Shown: positions 37,462 through 47,010, counted from the first letter of the stretch. The stretch is 64,000 bases of DNA from Bradyrhizobium sp. Arg816 (GCF_029989365.1 NZ_JAPRAQ010000005.1:310001-374000); one strand, 5' to 3'. Notes: a model not told the origin generated them from the sequence alone. Translations and numbers: made by a program.

Positions 37462-37602
37462 ATCAAAGACTTCACGCGGAAATCATATTAGCGAGAGCAA
37501 AGGTGCTTTCAAAAATCTGCGTCGAGAGGCGACGGCCCCGATGCGATCGGCGTAGCTCCTCGCGACGTCTCGACTATCGCGAGGATGAATTGCGTATGGC
37601 TC

Positions 37603-38541
37603 CTATCGCGGCGCCAGGGTGCGCAGACACGGCGAGGGTCCGCTCGCAGTGCGCTGGGTGCTGGCGACAGTGGAGGGGAGCGAAGACTCGGCCAGGGGTG
37701 GGGGTGGGTCCGCGACGAACTGGGCCGTGCTACCCGAAAAGAAATAGAGTGTTGACCAATTGGTAGAGAGCTCGACCCAGTTGCTATTTCCGGCTCCTCG
37801 ATTGTTGGCACCGTTGTGCAGCGCGTCCGGAGAGCGCCACCAATCGGCTCCGACATTAGCGACCACTTTCATCTCGGGATCCGTCGTCTTCATGTCGATC
37901 TGGACGTAAACGGCATCGACGGCGCCGGCGGCGTAGCTGCCGCGCCTCACGAGCCACATCAGGTCATTGCGGCCGGAAGGAGGGCCGTCGACAAGGGTGC
38001 CTCCATCCGTCTGAACTTCGACCTTCAACTGGACGGCCATGTTCTTCGCGACAATCGCGTCGAAATGGGCTCCGACGATCTCGTTCTCCGACTGGTCTTG
38101 CACCAGAACCCATTCCTTCGTGGTGCGGAGGCGAACCCATGTCTTTCCGTTGGCGACGACGATCTTGCCGTCCTTGCCCGGCGTTGTCGCCCCGAACTTT
38201 GGAAATACAGACGCTATTCCCGTGACGGCGGTGAAGTCGACGGGAGGTTCGCCGTTCTCGGGTTTGGAGGCGCCATTGCACCAGGAGGCCGTCTTTGGCG
38301 CTCCGGCAGGATATGCTTGGCTATACCCGGTGGTGTTTTGCTCGACGACGCTCGGGACGACGTTCGGCCTTTCGTTCGCGGCATCGGCACTCTTCGTAGG
38401 GAAGGTTAGAATGCCAATGATGACAAGTGCCAGGAGCCAACCTGAGATAGACCGCTCGCAGGCGCAAATCGTACGAGCCTTAGCGGTAGGTGGCGAACAG
38501 GACAGGATAGAATGGCAAGTGTCAGACATAGACCGACCCAT
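37603..38541 (-). CDS. Secreted protein with the shared locus-specific domain (paralogue A)
   Basis: The N-terminal 35 residues are cytoplasmic, followed by a signal-anchor helix (GWLLALVIIGILTFPTKSAD). The body matches the other two paralogues: FPAG-like start YAGAPKTASWCNG region, VDFTAVTGIASVFPKFG, NGKTWVRLRTTKEWVLVQDQ, VGAHFDAIVAKNMAVQLKVE, GAVDAVYVQIDMKTTDPEMK, VVANVGADWWRSPDALHNGA and NSNWVELSTNWSTLYFFSGS, then PPPPLAES. I do not know the family. A box at 38590-38603 lies 49 bp upstream of its start with a TACGAT hexamer 22 bases on, so it has its own promoter. Position in the locus suggests a periplasmic or surface role with the polysaccharide. Confidence 0.8.
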   Translation of the reverse strand: MGRSMSDTCHSILSCSPPTAKARTICACERSISGWLLALVIIGILTFPTKSADAANERPNVVPSVVEQNTTGYSQAYPAGAPKTASWCNGASKPENGEPPVDFTAVTGIASVFPKFGATTPGKDGKIVVANGKTWVRLRTTKEWVLVQDQSENEIVGAHFDAIVAKNMAVQLKVEVQTDGGTLVDGPPSGRNDLMWLVRRGSYAAGAVDAVYVQIDMKTTDPEMKVVANVGADWWRSPDALHNGANNRGAGNSNWVELSTNWSTLYFFSGSTAQFVADPPPPLAESSLPSTVASTQRTASGPSPCLRTLAPR

Positions 38542-38589
38542 AACCAGTTAAGCGTCTTTTGGATCGTAGGCACCGGCGGTGCTCCGGAC

Positions 38590-38603
38590 TTGACGAACGT
38601 CAA
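38590..38603 (-). promoter_or_regulatory. Box 1: TTGA-N6-TCAA operator
   Basis: TTGACGAACGTCAA, a near-perfect palindrome. On the minus strand TACGAT begins 22 bases after the box, at a class II -10 position. It precedes the paralogue A gene (start 38541). Confidence 0.75.
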
Positions 38604-38721
38604 GAATGGCTCTGCGATTGGCGATGCGGCTCGGAAGATCGGCGTTGCGAAGCATTCCGTATCGACAGAGCTGTTGGTTCCGCTCCGGAACAGCCGTGAT
38701 GACTGTCGGCGTGCTGCCGCG

Positions 38722-39864
38722 TCAGCCCGTTTGACGCCGAAGCCCTTTGTTGTCGGGCGCCACGACGTCCGCGATCCGGCGCCTGCTGCCTCGCCCGAGA
38801 CCGTCGATATAGTGCCGCGCCGGCGTTTCGATCACGACGTAGGAGAAATAGGAGATCGCGAATATGATCACCCATGAGATTGCGCAGAACACGACCATCA
38901 GTCCGGACGATGCCTGGAAGAGCTTGTCGGCGATCGCATTCATGACGATCAGGATGACGAGGGAGTGCCACATATAGATCGAGTAGGTCAGTTGACCGAG
39001 AGGAGCGAAGCGCTTCACCAGCGCCGGCGCAGTCGCTTGATCCGCCGCGATTGCCGCGATTGCAACGACATAGACGAGCCCAAGCGAGATGAGATGATGG
39101 GTGTGGGTGACCATCGAGATCGTCAACATCGTCAAAGATAATAGCAGGACGCGTCGCGGTGCTGGGATCCGAACCTTGTCGCGGAAGTAGAACAGGCAAA
39201 CGCCGATCATGAAGGAGGGAAGCGCCCGGAGGGGTGGCCAAACGTCGACCCAGGAGCGATCGACCGGGTTCTGCACGAGATCGACGATGATCATTGCAAC
39301 GAGCGCAAGGGAGGTTATCGCAAGGAACCGGAGCTTTGACCTGACCACCGCCCAGGCGAACAGCGGAAACATCAGATACATGACCATCTCTGCGCCGATG
39401 GACCATGATACGCTGCTGAATGAGATTCCGTTGCCGCAGGAGAACATCGAATTGAGCAGAACGGCGGTTTCAGTGATGCATCTCGCTTCGAAGGATGGCT
39501 GGTGATTTCCTGCCTTGCCCAGCGCGACGAATCCGGACCAGACGATAATCGACGCGACTAGCGTCAGCCAGTGCAGCGGCATCAGCCGGCCGACACGTCG
39601 TTGGAGGAACATCCCGTACTCGGAAAGGGTGCCCACTTTTCCCTGGTAGACATGTGCGATCACGAATCCTGAGATCGCGAAGAAGAGATCGACGAACAGG
39701 GCGAGGCCGCTCGGGAGCGTCGGCCGAATGGCAGCCGGATAAAAGAACTCGAACGAATGCCGGACGACAATGCCGACAGACGCGATGAACCGGAGCAGGT
39801 CCAGATGCAGCATCTCATCGGATGCGGCCTGCAGAGTGGGAAGTTTCCACGCGTTGACCGTCAT
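38722..39864 (-). CDS. Acyltransferase-3 family membrane protein
   Basis: The 380-residue protein has about ten membrane helices. The signature residues of the family are present: LDLLRFIASVGIVVRHSFEF (R..H), then DLFFAISGFVIAHVYQGKVG and FLQRRVGRLMPLHWL. Such enzymes attach O-acetyl or similar groups to sugars using an acyl donor from the cytoplasm. Its start overlaps the stop of paralogue B by four bases, so it is the third cistron of the wzy operon. It would decorate the repeat unit or finished polymer. Confidence 0.9.
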   Translation of the reverse strand: MTVNAWKLPTLQAASDEMLHLDLLRFIASVGIVVRHSFEFFYPAAIRPTLPSGLALFVDLFFAISGFVIAHVYQGKVGTLSEYGMFLQRRVGRLMPLHWLTLVASIIVWSGFVALGKAGNHQPSFEARCITETAVLLNSMFSCGNGISFSSVSWSIGAEMVMYLMFPLFAWAVVRSKLRFLAITSLALVAMIIVDLVQNPVDRSWVDVWPPLRALPSFMIGVCLFYFRDKVRIPAPRRVLLLSLTMLTISMVTHTHHLISLGLVYVVAIAAIAADQATAPALVKRFAPLGQLTYSIYMWHSLVILIVMNAIADKLFQASSGLMVVFCAISWVIIFAISYFSYVVIETPARHYIDGLGRGSRRRIADVVAPDNKGLRRQTG

Positions 39865-40907
39865 GCTTTCACATCCAGTTTGCTCGTCTGCAGCTTGGCA
39901 GTTCTGGTCCGGCGGACTTTGACCAGTGCTCCCAGCGTCAGGGCGAAACCCAATATGCAGTCGTTCGCCATCACATGGACGGTTGTGATCGGATCGGCGA
40001 GAATGATGTGCGAGCCGGAGTTGATGGATTGCTGCGAGGCCTGTTGAGCTGGAGCCTGCTCGCCGGTCGCGTTCAGGCCGGTGTGTTTCTGCTCCCCGGA
40101 AAGCGGCGCAGGTTGAATCGGCCCCTCCTGGATGACATTCTCGCCGCTTCGGGCAGGTGCCGGAGGGCTTGCGGGCGGCGTCTCCCTCGCCAAGCCGCGC
40201 AGCGGCGGAGCCGGGCTTGCGAAAAAATCATCGGCGCTCATGGAATAGAAGCCGATCACCTTCCACTGCGTCGAGAGCTCGATCCAGTTGGTGCCGCCGA
40301 CGCCCGGATTATTGCTGTGGTCGTCGAGATATGGGGCTCGTGCGTCGCGCCACCAGTCGGCGCCGACCATGGCCACAAGACGCAGGTTCGGATCGGTGAC
40401 CCGCATCTCCATCTGGATATAAACGGCATCCACGGCGCCGGCTGGGTAAGTTCCGCGCGCCTTGTACCAAAAATGGTTGTTGTAGCCGGCTGGGGGCGCA
40501 TCGAACGCGATCGTCGCCCCGGCCAGGGGAGTGGCCTTCATGGGAATGGCAACGTTGCCGACGAAGTCGGGGACGAAATGTCCTCCCGTCAATTGGGTAT
40601 TGGCCTGGTCCTGCACCAGCGTCCATTCGCCCGCATGCTTGATGCGGACATAGGTCTTGGCGTTGGCGACCTCGACCGTCGCACCCGGATTGGAATACGG
40701 CGCCTCTCCCACCTTGGGATAGACCTGTCCCCAGCCCTCGACCGCGGTGAAATCCTTGGGCGGCGACCATAGCCCACCGTCATTCCAGCCCTGATACCAG
40801 TTGTAACTCGGGGGCACACCTGCCGGAAAGCCTTCGCTGTTCCCGGGGGTATTCTGCTTGATGAGCGCAGAGATCGAGAAATCCATCAACTGTGCTTCCT
40901 TGCTCAT
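39861..40907 (-). CDS. Protein with the shared locus-specific domain (paralogue B)
   Basis: The 348-residue protein starts without a signal peptide: MDFSISALIKQNTPGNSEGF and PAGVPPSYNWYQGWNDG. The shared domain then runs to about residue 240 (DFTAVEGWGQVYPKVGEAPY, TYVRIKHAGEWTLVQDQANT, GGHFVPDFVGNVAIPM, YNNHFWYKARGTYPAGAVDA, VAMVGADWWRDARAPYLDDH, SNNPGVGGTNWIELSTQWKV, PPLRG). A low-complexity Pro/Ala/Gln linker follows, and the C-terminus has a hydrophobic stretch (ILGFALTLGALVKV) plus RRTRTAK. It is sandwiched by four-base overlaps between the polymerase and acyltransferase genes. Function unknown; co-translation with Wzy points to export or modification of the polymer. Confidence 0.8.
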   Translation of the reverse strand: MSKEAQLMDFSISALIKQNTPGNSEGFPAGVPPSYNWYQGWNDGGLWSPPKDFTAVEGWGQVYPKVGEAPYSNPGATVEVANAKTYVRIKHAGEWTLVQDQANTQLTGGHFVPDFVGNVAIPMKATPLAGATIAFDAPPAGYNNHFWYKARGTYPAGAVDAVYIQMEMRVTDPNLRLVAMVGADWWRDARAPYLDDHSNNPGVGGTNWIELSTQWKVIGFYSMSADDFFASPAPPLRGLARETPPASPPAPARSGENVIQEGPIQPAPLSGEQKHTGLNATGEQAPAQQASQQSINSGSHIILADPITTVHVMANDCILGFALTLGALVKVRRTRTAKLQTSKLDVKA

Positions 40908-42133
40908 GCCTTGGGCAGGTCACGTGCCCGCCATTTCGGGGACGTGAACCGGCCTGCGTAGGAAAAGAACAGTGTCATCGACGTGAAATTGTCGATCAGG
41001 TTTTCGGACAGGAAGTAGATCAGAAGCACCGTGTACATTGTCTTTGCCGCCCGATCCTTCAGCGAGAAAACGATGCTGAAGACGAAGACGACGAAGACCA
41101 GGAAATTGAGCAGGCCATATTCCGCCAGGACACGAAGGTAGTCGTTGTGCGGCGGGAGTGGCAGCACGGTAAGGACGCCGGTCCGGCTCGCGCCGTATCC
41201 GAACAGTATTCCGCCGGGCCCCAGCGACGAATAGATCTGCCAGATATTGGTCCAATGGGTGATGCGAAAGAACGCGGACATGTCCGTCGTTCCAGTCAAA
41301 TCGATCAGCTGCTTCGTCGTCATCCGAGCGACCGTGCTCGGGTCAAGGCTCCAGATCAGCGCGATTGCGTTCAGTCCGGTCAGAAGTCGATCGAGTGCCC
41401 CGAAAGCGTGGACCGCAATGCTGGCGCACGCCAGCAGGATGAGCACGACGAAGACCTGCGGCCGCAATGGGAAGAAGGACCAGAGGCCGATGGAGACGAT
41501 GGTCGCCAGGGCCGGACCGACACGATTCATGATCGCGGCATTGATGAACTGCGCGACCAGGACCCGATTTCCGAACCAGGGGGACAGAGCGAAGAACAAC
41601 GCCGAGAAGTAAAGCGCTGCGGTATTCGTGTTGGGAAAGTAGGAGAACACGTCAGGATATTCGATGCTGGTGTAGACGTGGGTCTGACCAACCACCCTGA
41701 AAATGAGCGGCAAAGCCGCAAGCATGTAGATGCCGCGCTTTTCCGGGAGTTGCATCCGCTCGGACATGCCGCGGCCGGCGACATAGAACGAATAGATCGA
41801 GACGAGCTTCAAACCATCGGATAGTTCGAATGAGCCGAAGTTCACTAGATAGCTCGTTCCCGTGAAGATGCAGGCCAGCGTCAACAGCGCATTATAGAAG
41901 TAGTTCTTTTCGTTCGTGATCAAGACGTGGTGCGCAGACCACAGGATCAGGAGCAGGCTCGTCGAGTTGCTCAGGACGTTAAATACCGTCGAGCCGGTGA
42001 GATGATAGAGGAAAGTTAGGCAATTCAGGAACACCAGGCCAAAGCAGGTGACCACGAAGAAGCGGCCCTGCATGGTCGTTAAACCGGAAGCGAGGTGCGG
42101 CGTTCCCTCCCTTCCCAGAGCTAGATCGTTCAC
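40904..42133 (-). CDS. Wzy-like polysaccharide polymerase (O-antigen ligase family)
   Basis: The 409-residue protein has about ten or eleven membrane helices and a large periplasmic loop with HWTNIWQIYSSLGPGGILFG and LPLPPHNDYLRVLAEYGLLN, the PHN.YL motif of the Wzy/WaaL superfamily. It would join lipid-linked repeat units in the periplasm. It is the first gene of the wzy-paralogue B-acyltransferase operon. Box 2 (42248-42261) is 115 bp upstream, oriented towards it. Confidence 0.87.
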   Translation of the reverse strand: MNDLALGREGTPHLASGLTTMQGRFFVVTCFGLVFLNCLTFLYHLTGSTVFNVLSNSTSLLLILWSAHHVLITNEKNYFYNALLTLACIFTGTSYLVNFGSFELSDGLKLVSIYSFYVAGRGMSERMQLPEKRGIYMLAALPLIFRVVGQTHVYTSIEYPDVFSYFPNTNTAALYFSALFFALSPWFGNRVLVAQFINAAIMNRVGPALATIVSIGLWSFFPLRPQVFVVLILLACASIAVHAFGALDRLLTGLNAIALIWSLDPSTVARMTTKQLIDLTGTTDMSAFFRITHWTNIWQIYSSLGPGGILFGYGASRTGVLTVLPLPPHNDYLRVLAEYGLLNFLVFVVFVFSIVFSLKDRAAKTMYTVLLIYFLSENLIDNFTSMTLFFSYAGRFTSPKWRARDLPKA

Positions 42134-42247
42134 GGCAGGCGTACTCCGCGCTTCTGACCTTTCGGTTCCGCGTCGTCCCTTCGAACGGGAGCGCCCTATC
42201 CGGCACCGATCTGTCGGATCAACATGTCGGCAATTGCCGGGTCTGAG

Positions 42248-42261
42248 TTGACGGTCGTCAA
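42248..42261 (-). promoter_or_regulatory. Box 2: TTGA-N6-TCAA operator in divergent wzy/wzz region
   Basis: TTGACGGTCGTCAA. On the minus strand it is followed by CTCAG and by CATGTT 22 bases on, so it most likely serves wzy. It also lies 56 bp before the preferred wzz start at 42317 and could act on both genes. Confidence 0.7.
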
Positions 42262-42316
42262 TACCCGCCCGAGCGCTTGGGTGGACCGTGGGCTGTCACA
42301 AGAATTGGGGGCAACC

Positions 42317-43888
42317 GTGGAACGTGGCACGAGCAGTGTATTGGCCAGTGCATTCGGTCTGTTGTGGCGTCGGCAATGGGTCATCTATCTGTGCCTGTTG
42401 CTGACGTCCGGCGCGGCCTTTCTGTACTACGCGGCGGTTGGCGACCGCTATGAAGCCTATGTCCTGCTTCGTGCCGGGCAGGGCATCAAGGAGCGATCTG
42501 CCACGAATGCGGCGACCTCACCATTCGGAGAGGGCGTCGACCTCCAAAGCCGAATGGAATCCCTGTCGCGCATCGCCAAGATCGATCAGGTCATCCTCGA
42601 AGCGGCGAAGAACGTCGGCTACGAGAGGCTATCGGCCGACTCGAATCCGACGCTTCTGGCCAGATTCATGGCATGGGGAAGGGAGATCGATCTTCGGGAC
42701 GTCTTCACCAGGGAGTCTGCAGACCAGAAGGCACAGGCGAAGCCGGTCGACGAAACGGAAGAGGACATCGAGCGCAACCAGGCGGGCATTCTCAGCTTGC
42801 GGGACCGGGTGAATGCGAAACAGGAAGGGCGCTCGGATCTGCTGAAGATAACGTTTCGCCACAAGGATCCGGTGATCGCCGCGAGCTATCTGAACGAGCT
42901 CGCCAACGCGTTGGTCACCGTGCAAAGCCTCGACGTGCAAATGCCGGGCGCTCAGGAGTTTTTCCAGGCACAAACGAAACGGCTGGAGGAGGAAGCCGAG
43001 GTCGCGGCTGCGGACCTGAAGCGCTTTTCCGTCGAGGCCTCGATTTATGCCGTCGACGACCAGCGGCAGTTGCTTCTCAAACGAGCCAGCGACCTTTCTG
43101 CGCAGATTGCCACGACGCGAGGAACGATCGAGGACAAGAAGGGACAGAAATTGTCGATCGCCGATCAGCTGTCGATCTTGCGGCCAGTTGCACAGAACAA
43201 GACCGTCAGCCGGATGGTGACCACGCTCGGAGGGCAAGATACACGCAAACCGCTCGATCCGGTCACAAAGCCGCCGGATCAGTTTGAGGAACAGCCGCCG
43301 TTGCTTCTGATCAAGGTCTACCAGGACAACATGGCATCACTGATGAAGCTGAATGCCGAACTCAATGGTCAGACCGAACTCCTCAATCAGCTCGGCACAG
43401 AGCTCGAGAAAGTGAACAAGGAGCTGGCGTCGCTCTCTGCGAAAGAGGCGGAATACGGAAGATTGAAGCGGGTTCTCACAACCGCATCGTCGGCTGCCGC
43501 TCAGTACGCGACTCGTATTCTCGAAGAGCAGATCAGCTCTGAGGTCGCCAAGAAGAGCCAGCTCTCCTCTCTTAGAGTGGTGCAGAAGGCGATAACGCCG
43601 ACGGCCCCGGTGTTCCCGCAAGTCTCGCAACTCGTCGCACTGGCGATTGCTGGCGGAATTCTGCTCGGCCTGGGCGGCATTTTCGGTCCAGAGATTGCCA
43701 AGAGCACCATGTCTCCAGCGTCAAACCAGGCCACCGCGGTTGCGGATCAGGATCATGTCACGAATCTGTTGATGGCCGCCCAAAGAGGAGATCGGGTGAG
43801 GGGGCTCTATCCAGCCGGGTGGGCTGAGTATGAGGACAACGGCGCCGGCACTGCGCGATCGTTCAGAATGCCGCCGCTCAAGGGATGA
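42317..43888 (+). CDS. Wzz-like chain-length determinant / polysaccharide co-polymerase
   Basis: The frame is open from 42224, but the operator box at 42248-42261 would lie inside it, so I prefer GTG 42317. The protein has a first helix (WVIYLCLLLTSGAAFLYYAA), a long periplasmic coiled-coil domain (EEAEVAAADLKRFSVEASIY, ELEKVNKELASLSAKEAEYG), a GNVR-like segment and a second helix near the C-terminus (LVALAIAGGILLGLGGIFG). There is no Walker-type tyrosine-kinase domain, so it resembles PCP proteins with a separate or missing kinase. It controls chain length during Wzy-dependent polymerisation. The glycosyltransferase gene follows on the same strand. Confidence 0.85.
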   Translation: MERGTSSVLASAFGLLWRRQWVIYLCLLLTSGAAFLYYAAVGDRYEAYVLLRAGQGIKERSATNAATSPFGEGVDLQSRMESLSRIAKIDQVILEAAKNVGYERLSADSNPTLLARFMAWGREIDLRDVFTRESADQKAQAKPVDETEEDIERNQAGILSLRDRVNAKQEGRSDLLKITFRHKDPVIAASYLNELANALVTVQSLDVQMPGAQEFFQAQTKRLEEEAEVAAADLKRFSVEASIYAVDDQRQLLLKRASDLSAQIATTRGTIEDKKGQKLSIADQLSILRPVAQNKTVSRMVTTLGGQDTRKPLDPVTKPPDQFEEQPPLLLIKVYQDNMASLMKLNAELNGQTELLNQLGTELEKVNKELASLSAKEAEYGRLKRVLTTASSAAAQYATRILEEQISSEVAKKSQLSSLRVVQKAITPTAPVFPQVSQLVALAIAGGILLGLGGIFGPEIAKSTMSPASNQATAVADQDHVTNLLMAAQRGDRVRGLYPAGWAEYEDNGAGTARSFRMPPLKG

Positions 43889-43950
43889 ACGCAGTGTGCC
43901 GTGCGGGTGAGTGCCACCTGATGCGTTGGTAGCCGTCGCCGGTACAAAGG

Positions 43951-44886
43951 GTGATCCGCGACATGAAGATATTCAGCATTTGCTGCGTTCGAGACGAGAA
44001 TGACATTGTCGAGGAGACGTTGAAGGCGGCTCTTGGGTGGAGCGATCGGATCTTTATCTTTGACAACGGAAGTGTCGATGGGACCTGGGAGACGCTCCAG
44101 GATCTCGCCAATTGCCACCCCAGAATCGAGCTCGTTGGCCACGACGACAGGACGTTTACCGACGAACTCCGTGGAGACATATTTGAAACGCGACGCCACG
44201 TTGCTTCTCCGGGAGACTGGTGGTGCAGGCTCGATTCCGACGAGTTCTTCATCGATCATCCGGCCCGATTCCTCAAGGACGTGCCCCAGAACTACGGCTT
44301 CGTTCTCTCGGCGACGATGAATTTCTACTTCACAGATGCCGATTTGAGGAATTACGAGGAAAACCCGGCAGAATGGCTCGCCCGCCCCGTGCAGGAGCGC
44401 CTCAGATACTATCAGAACAATTGGAGCGAGCCGCGTTTCGTCCGTCATCGGCGCGATCTCCGCTGGGGCGGACTGATCTGGCCACATAATCGCGGACGCA
44501 CATATCCGTCACGGATACGGTTGAAGCACTTTCCATACCGCTCGCCGGCCCAGATATCCAAGCGGCTTGCGATCCGCCAACAGCAGCCGGGGCTGTTCAA
44601 GCACGAGGCAAATCGGGTGCTTGCGAAGGGTCTTCAGCCTGACTGGGCGGACAGCGCTCCAACGCCGCAGCATGAGCTCGCCTTCTGGCGCGATCGCGTG
44701 AGAGAGGCTGCCGAATGTGATCTCGATCAGGGCGATGGAGTCTTCTTCACGCGCGACGATCTGATGCCCCCCCTTCCGTCGCCGGCCCTGGACCTGGTGA
44801 AGGTTGGGCTGCGGCGGACCCAACTGGGCAGGGCAATTGTGTCGCCGCTCCTGAGATGGCGACGAAGCCAATTCGGCTGGCGGTGA
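43951..44886 (+). CDS. Glycosyltransferase family 2
   Basis: The 311-residue protein has a GT-A start (FSICCVRDENDIVEETLKAA, IFIFDNGSVDGTWETLQDLA) and the metal-binding DxD in WWCRLDSDEFFIDHP. It is soluble, without membrane helices, so it would act on the cytoplasmic face adding a sugar to the lipid-linked unit. Start GTG 43951, or ATG 43963. It is the second gene of a wzz-GT-fkbM plus-strand set, with a 62-bp gap after wzz. Confidence 0.88.
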   Translation: MIRDMKIFSICCVRDENDIVEETLKAALGWSDRIFIFDNGSVDGTWETLQDLANCHPRIELVGHDDRTFTDELRGDIFETRRHVASPGDWWCRLDSDEFFIDHPARFLKDVPQNYGFVLSATMNFYFTDADLRNYEENPAEWLARPVQERLRYYQNNWSEPRFVRHRRDLRWGGLIWPHNRGRTYPSRIRLKHFPYRSPAQISKRLAIRQQQPGLFKHEANRVLAKGLQPDWADSAPTPQHELAFWRDRVREAAECDLDQGDGVFFTRDDLMPPLPSPALDLVKVGLRRTQLGRAIVSPLLRWRRSQFGWR

Positions 44887-44957
44887 GCCGTCTGTCCCAC
44901 CCACACGCGATATCGACCACCTGGTCGAACTTGACTGAACCCAACAGGAGCAGAGAC

Positions 44958-45683
44958 ATGATGGTGAAGGATCGACTGAAATCGTTCGTCAGATCAGCTG
45001 GATACGAGATTCGCCGTCATCATCCGAATTTGACGGAGTTTCTCCAATCCCGCTCTGTAAACCTTGTTCTCGACGTCGGTGCGAACGAAGGCCAGTTCGG
45101 GCAGGATCTCAGAGCGCAGGGTTATTCGGGCAAGATCGTCTCCTTTGAGCCTGTGGTTGACGTGTTCAAGAGTCTCGAGAAAGGGTGCGCCGCCGACCAG
45201 AAATGGGAGTGCCGGAATACTGCGCTTGGTGACGCCAATGGCATTATCCAGATCAACGTGAGCAAGAACACCGCGATGAGCTCGATCGTCAGCCAGACGG
45301 AGATCGGTCGCGCCAGCATCTACGAATCCCAAGTGGTTCGCGTCGACCAAGTCCCGATCGCCACGCTTGACTCGATGTTCGCGGAATTCGCCGGCGAGCG
45401 CGTGTTCCTGAAGGTCGACACGCAGGGGTTCGAGCAGAGCGTCCTGCGTGGAGGCGCAAACTCGCTTCATAACCTGCTTGGCGTTCAGCTCGAATTGCCC
45501 CTGATCCATCTCTATGAGGACACCTGGAAGTTCGATGAAGCACTCCGCTTCATGCGAGAGGCTGGCTTTACGCTGAGCCAGTTGCGCCCGGTGACGTATT
45601 ACTCCCGGGATCCCGCATCGTTGCTCGAGGTCGACTGCGTATTCAGGCGGACCAAATATGCCGGCGGTGTCAGCCGTCCCTGA
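44958..45683 (+). CDS. FkbM-family methyltransferase
   Basis: AGGAG is seven bases before ATG 44958. The 241-residue protein has the SAM site LVLDVGANEGQFGQDLRAQG, acidic loop IVSFEPVVDVFKSLEKGCAA, and the conserved FLKVDTQGFEQSVLRGG and LLGVQLELPLIHLYEDTWKF of FkbM O-methyltransferases. In polysaccharide loci such enzymes methylate sugar hydroxyls. It is the last gene of the plus-strand set and converges on the flippase gene. Confidence 0.9.
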   Translation: MMVKDRLKSFVRSAGYEIRRHHPNLTEFLQSRSVNLVLDVGANEGQFGQDLRAQGYSGKIVSFEPVVDVFKSLEKGCAADQKWECRNTALGDANGIIQINVSKNTAMSSIVSQTEIGRASIYESQVVRVDQVPIATLDSMFAEFAGERVFLKVDTQGFEQSVLRGGANSLHNLLGVQLELPLIHLYEDTWKFDEALRFMREAGFTLSQLRPVTYYSRDPASLLEVDCVFRRTKYAGGVSRP

Positions 45684-45720
45684 CGGCTGGACATTCACGG
45701 GAACGCTCTGAACCTCTGAA

Positions 45721-47010
45721 CTAGACGCCCGCCCGGCGGGAATAGACGTTTGAGACAGGGAAGCCGAACAGCAGCCAGTAGCGCCACAAGGTCATGATGA
45801 GCGAGGCCAGGAGGATCGCCGCTCCGGCGCCATGGAGCCCAGCGATGGGCAACAGCGCCAATTGCGCCAGCACAAGTACGCCGACCGAGGCGAGGTTCGT
45901 GACCGTCGTCAGGCGGTCAAGATGCGCCGTAAACAAGGCCAAGGCCCCGAAATCGGCCATGTAACGAACGGCCAGTCCCGCCACGATCAGCCAGAATGCC
46001 GACAGTTGGGCGATGAGGGCTGGCTGTGGGGCAACCCAAGGCAGAAGCACCTGGAATGTGAACCCAACCGCCGTGCTGAGCGCAACGGTCGCGAGCGTCG
46101 TCGTCTGCAGGAAACGCCAGGCCAGCTGACGATGCGCCGAGGGGCCGCTGGTCCGATATGCGCTGATCAGCGATGGGCGCTGCTTCTGTTGCAGAACCAG
46201 ACCCAGAAAGGTGGTTGCGGAACTGCCGACCGTCCAGAAAAGGAAGTAGACGCCGGCGACTTTCAGGCCCAGGAACAGTGTGATCAGGTAACGGTCGATA
46301 TATTGGCTCGTAATGAATCCGAGGTCGCTCAACAGCATCAGATAGGACCTGCGGATCGCGTCGGTGATCACGGCAACCCGGAACGGACGGGAAAAGGAAG
46401 CCAGCCATGGCCATGACCGGCTCAGGAAGGCGAACAGTCCCACTGAGGCGGCGCCTCCCACCAGCCAGAAGCCGAACAGATACGGAAGCGATCTGAAGCT
46501 TGTGTCCCAGATGGCGAGCGGGACAAAGACGAGAATCCAGGCCCCGCCACGAATGAAGCCGATGGCGTTTGCCCAGATGTGGCGCTGCAAGCTGGAAAGG
46601 AGGTAGAAAATGTCGTTGCCCACGTGCTCGAACGCGATCACGGCGACGATGAGGATCCAGAGAGACGTGGTGCCGAGGAGGACGGTTACCAGCGCCGCGA
46701 TCGTCAGAAGAGCCGTGTACGAGAAGCCCACGAAGCCCCAATAGTGGCGCATGCTGTCGATCATATCGTCGGTAGAGGCCGTGACGGCGTCGCGCATGAG
46801 CAGGTGGTTCATACCAAGATTGACCACGATCGGGACGGCTGCGATCGCGCCGGCGGCGAGGCCATAGAGACCCAGCGACGACAGGTCGAGATAGCGGGCG
46901 ATGAACAGCGCGAGGCCGAATTTGCAACCCATGACGCTCGCCCGCATGGCCATGACCATGAGATCGACGAGAAGGCGTCTGGATGAAGCAGGCAAGGCTG
47001 TTGTGCTCAT
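45721..47010 (-). CDS. Wzx-like polysaccharide flippase
   Basis: The 429-residue protein has 12 predicted membrane helices in the MOP superfamily arrangement: MRASVMGCKFGLALFIARYL at the first helix, then PIVVNLGMNHLLMRDAV and SDLGFITSQYIDRYLITLFL typical of the second half. It would move the undecaprenyl-linked repeat unit to the periplasm for Wzy. Box 3 (47125-47138) lies 115 bp upstream with TAGGCT 22 bases after it. It ends 38 bp from the convergent fkbM gene. Confidence 0.87.
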   Translation of the reverse strand: MSTTALPASSRRLLVDLMVMAMRASVMGCKFGLALFIARYLDLSSLGLYGLAAGAIAAVPIVVNLGMNHLLMRDAVTASTDDMIDSMRHYWGFVGFSYTALLTIAALVTVLLGTTSLWILIVAVIAFEHVGNDIFYLLSSLQRHIWANAIGFIRGGAWILVFVPLAIWDTSFRSLPYLFGFWLVGGAASVGLFAFLSRSWPWLASFSRPFRVAVITDAIRRSYLMLLSDLGFITSQYIDRYLITLFLGLKVAGVYFLFWTVGSSATTFLGLVLQQKQRPSLISAYRTSGPSAHRQLAWRFLQTTTLATVALSTAVGFTFQVLLPWVAPQPALIAQLSAFWLIVAGLAVRYMADFGALALFTAHLDRLTTVTNLASVGVLVLAQLALLPIAGLHGAGAAILLASLIMTLWRYWLLFGFPVSNVYSRRAGV

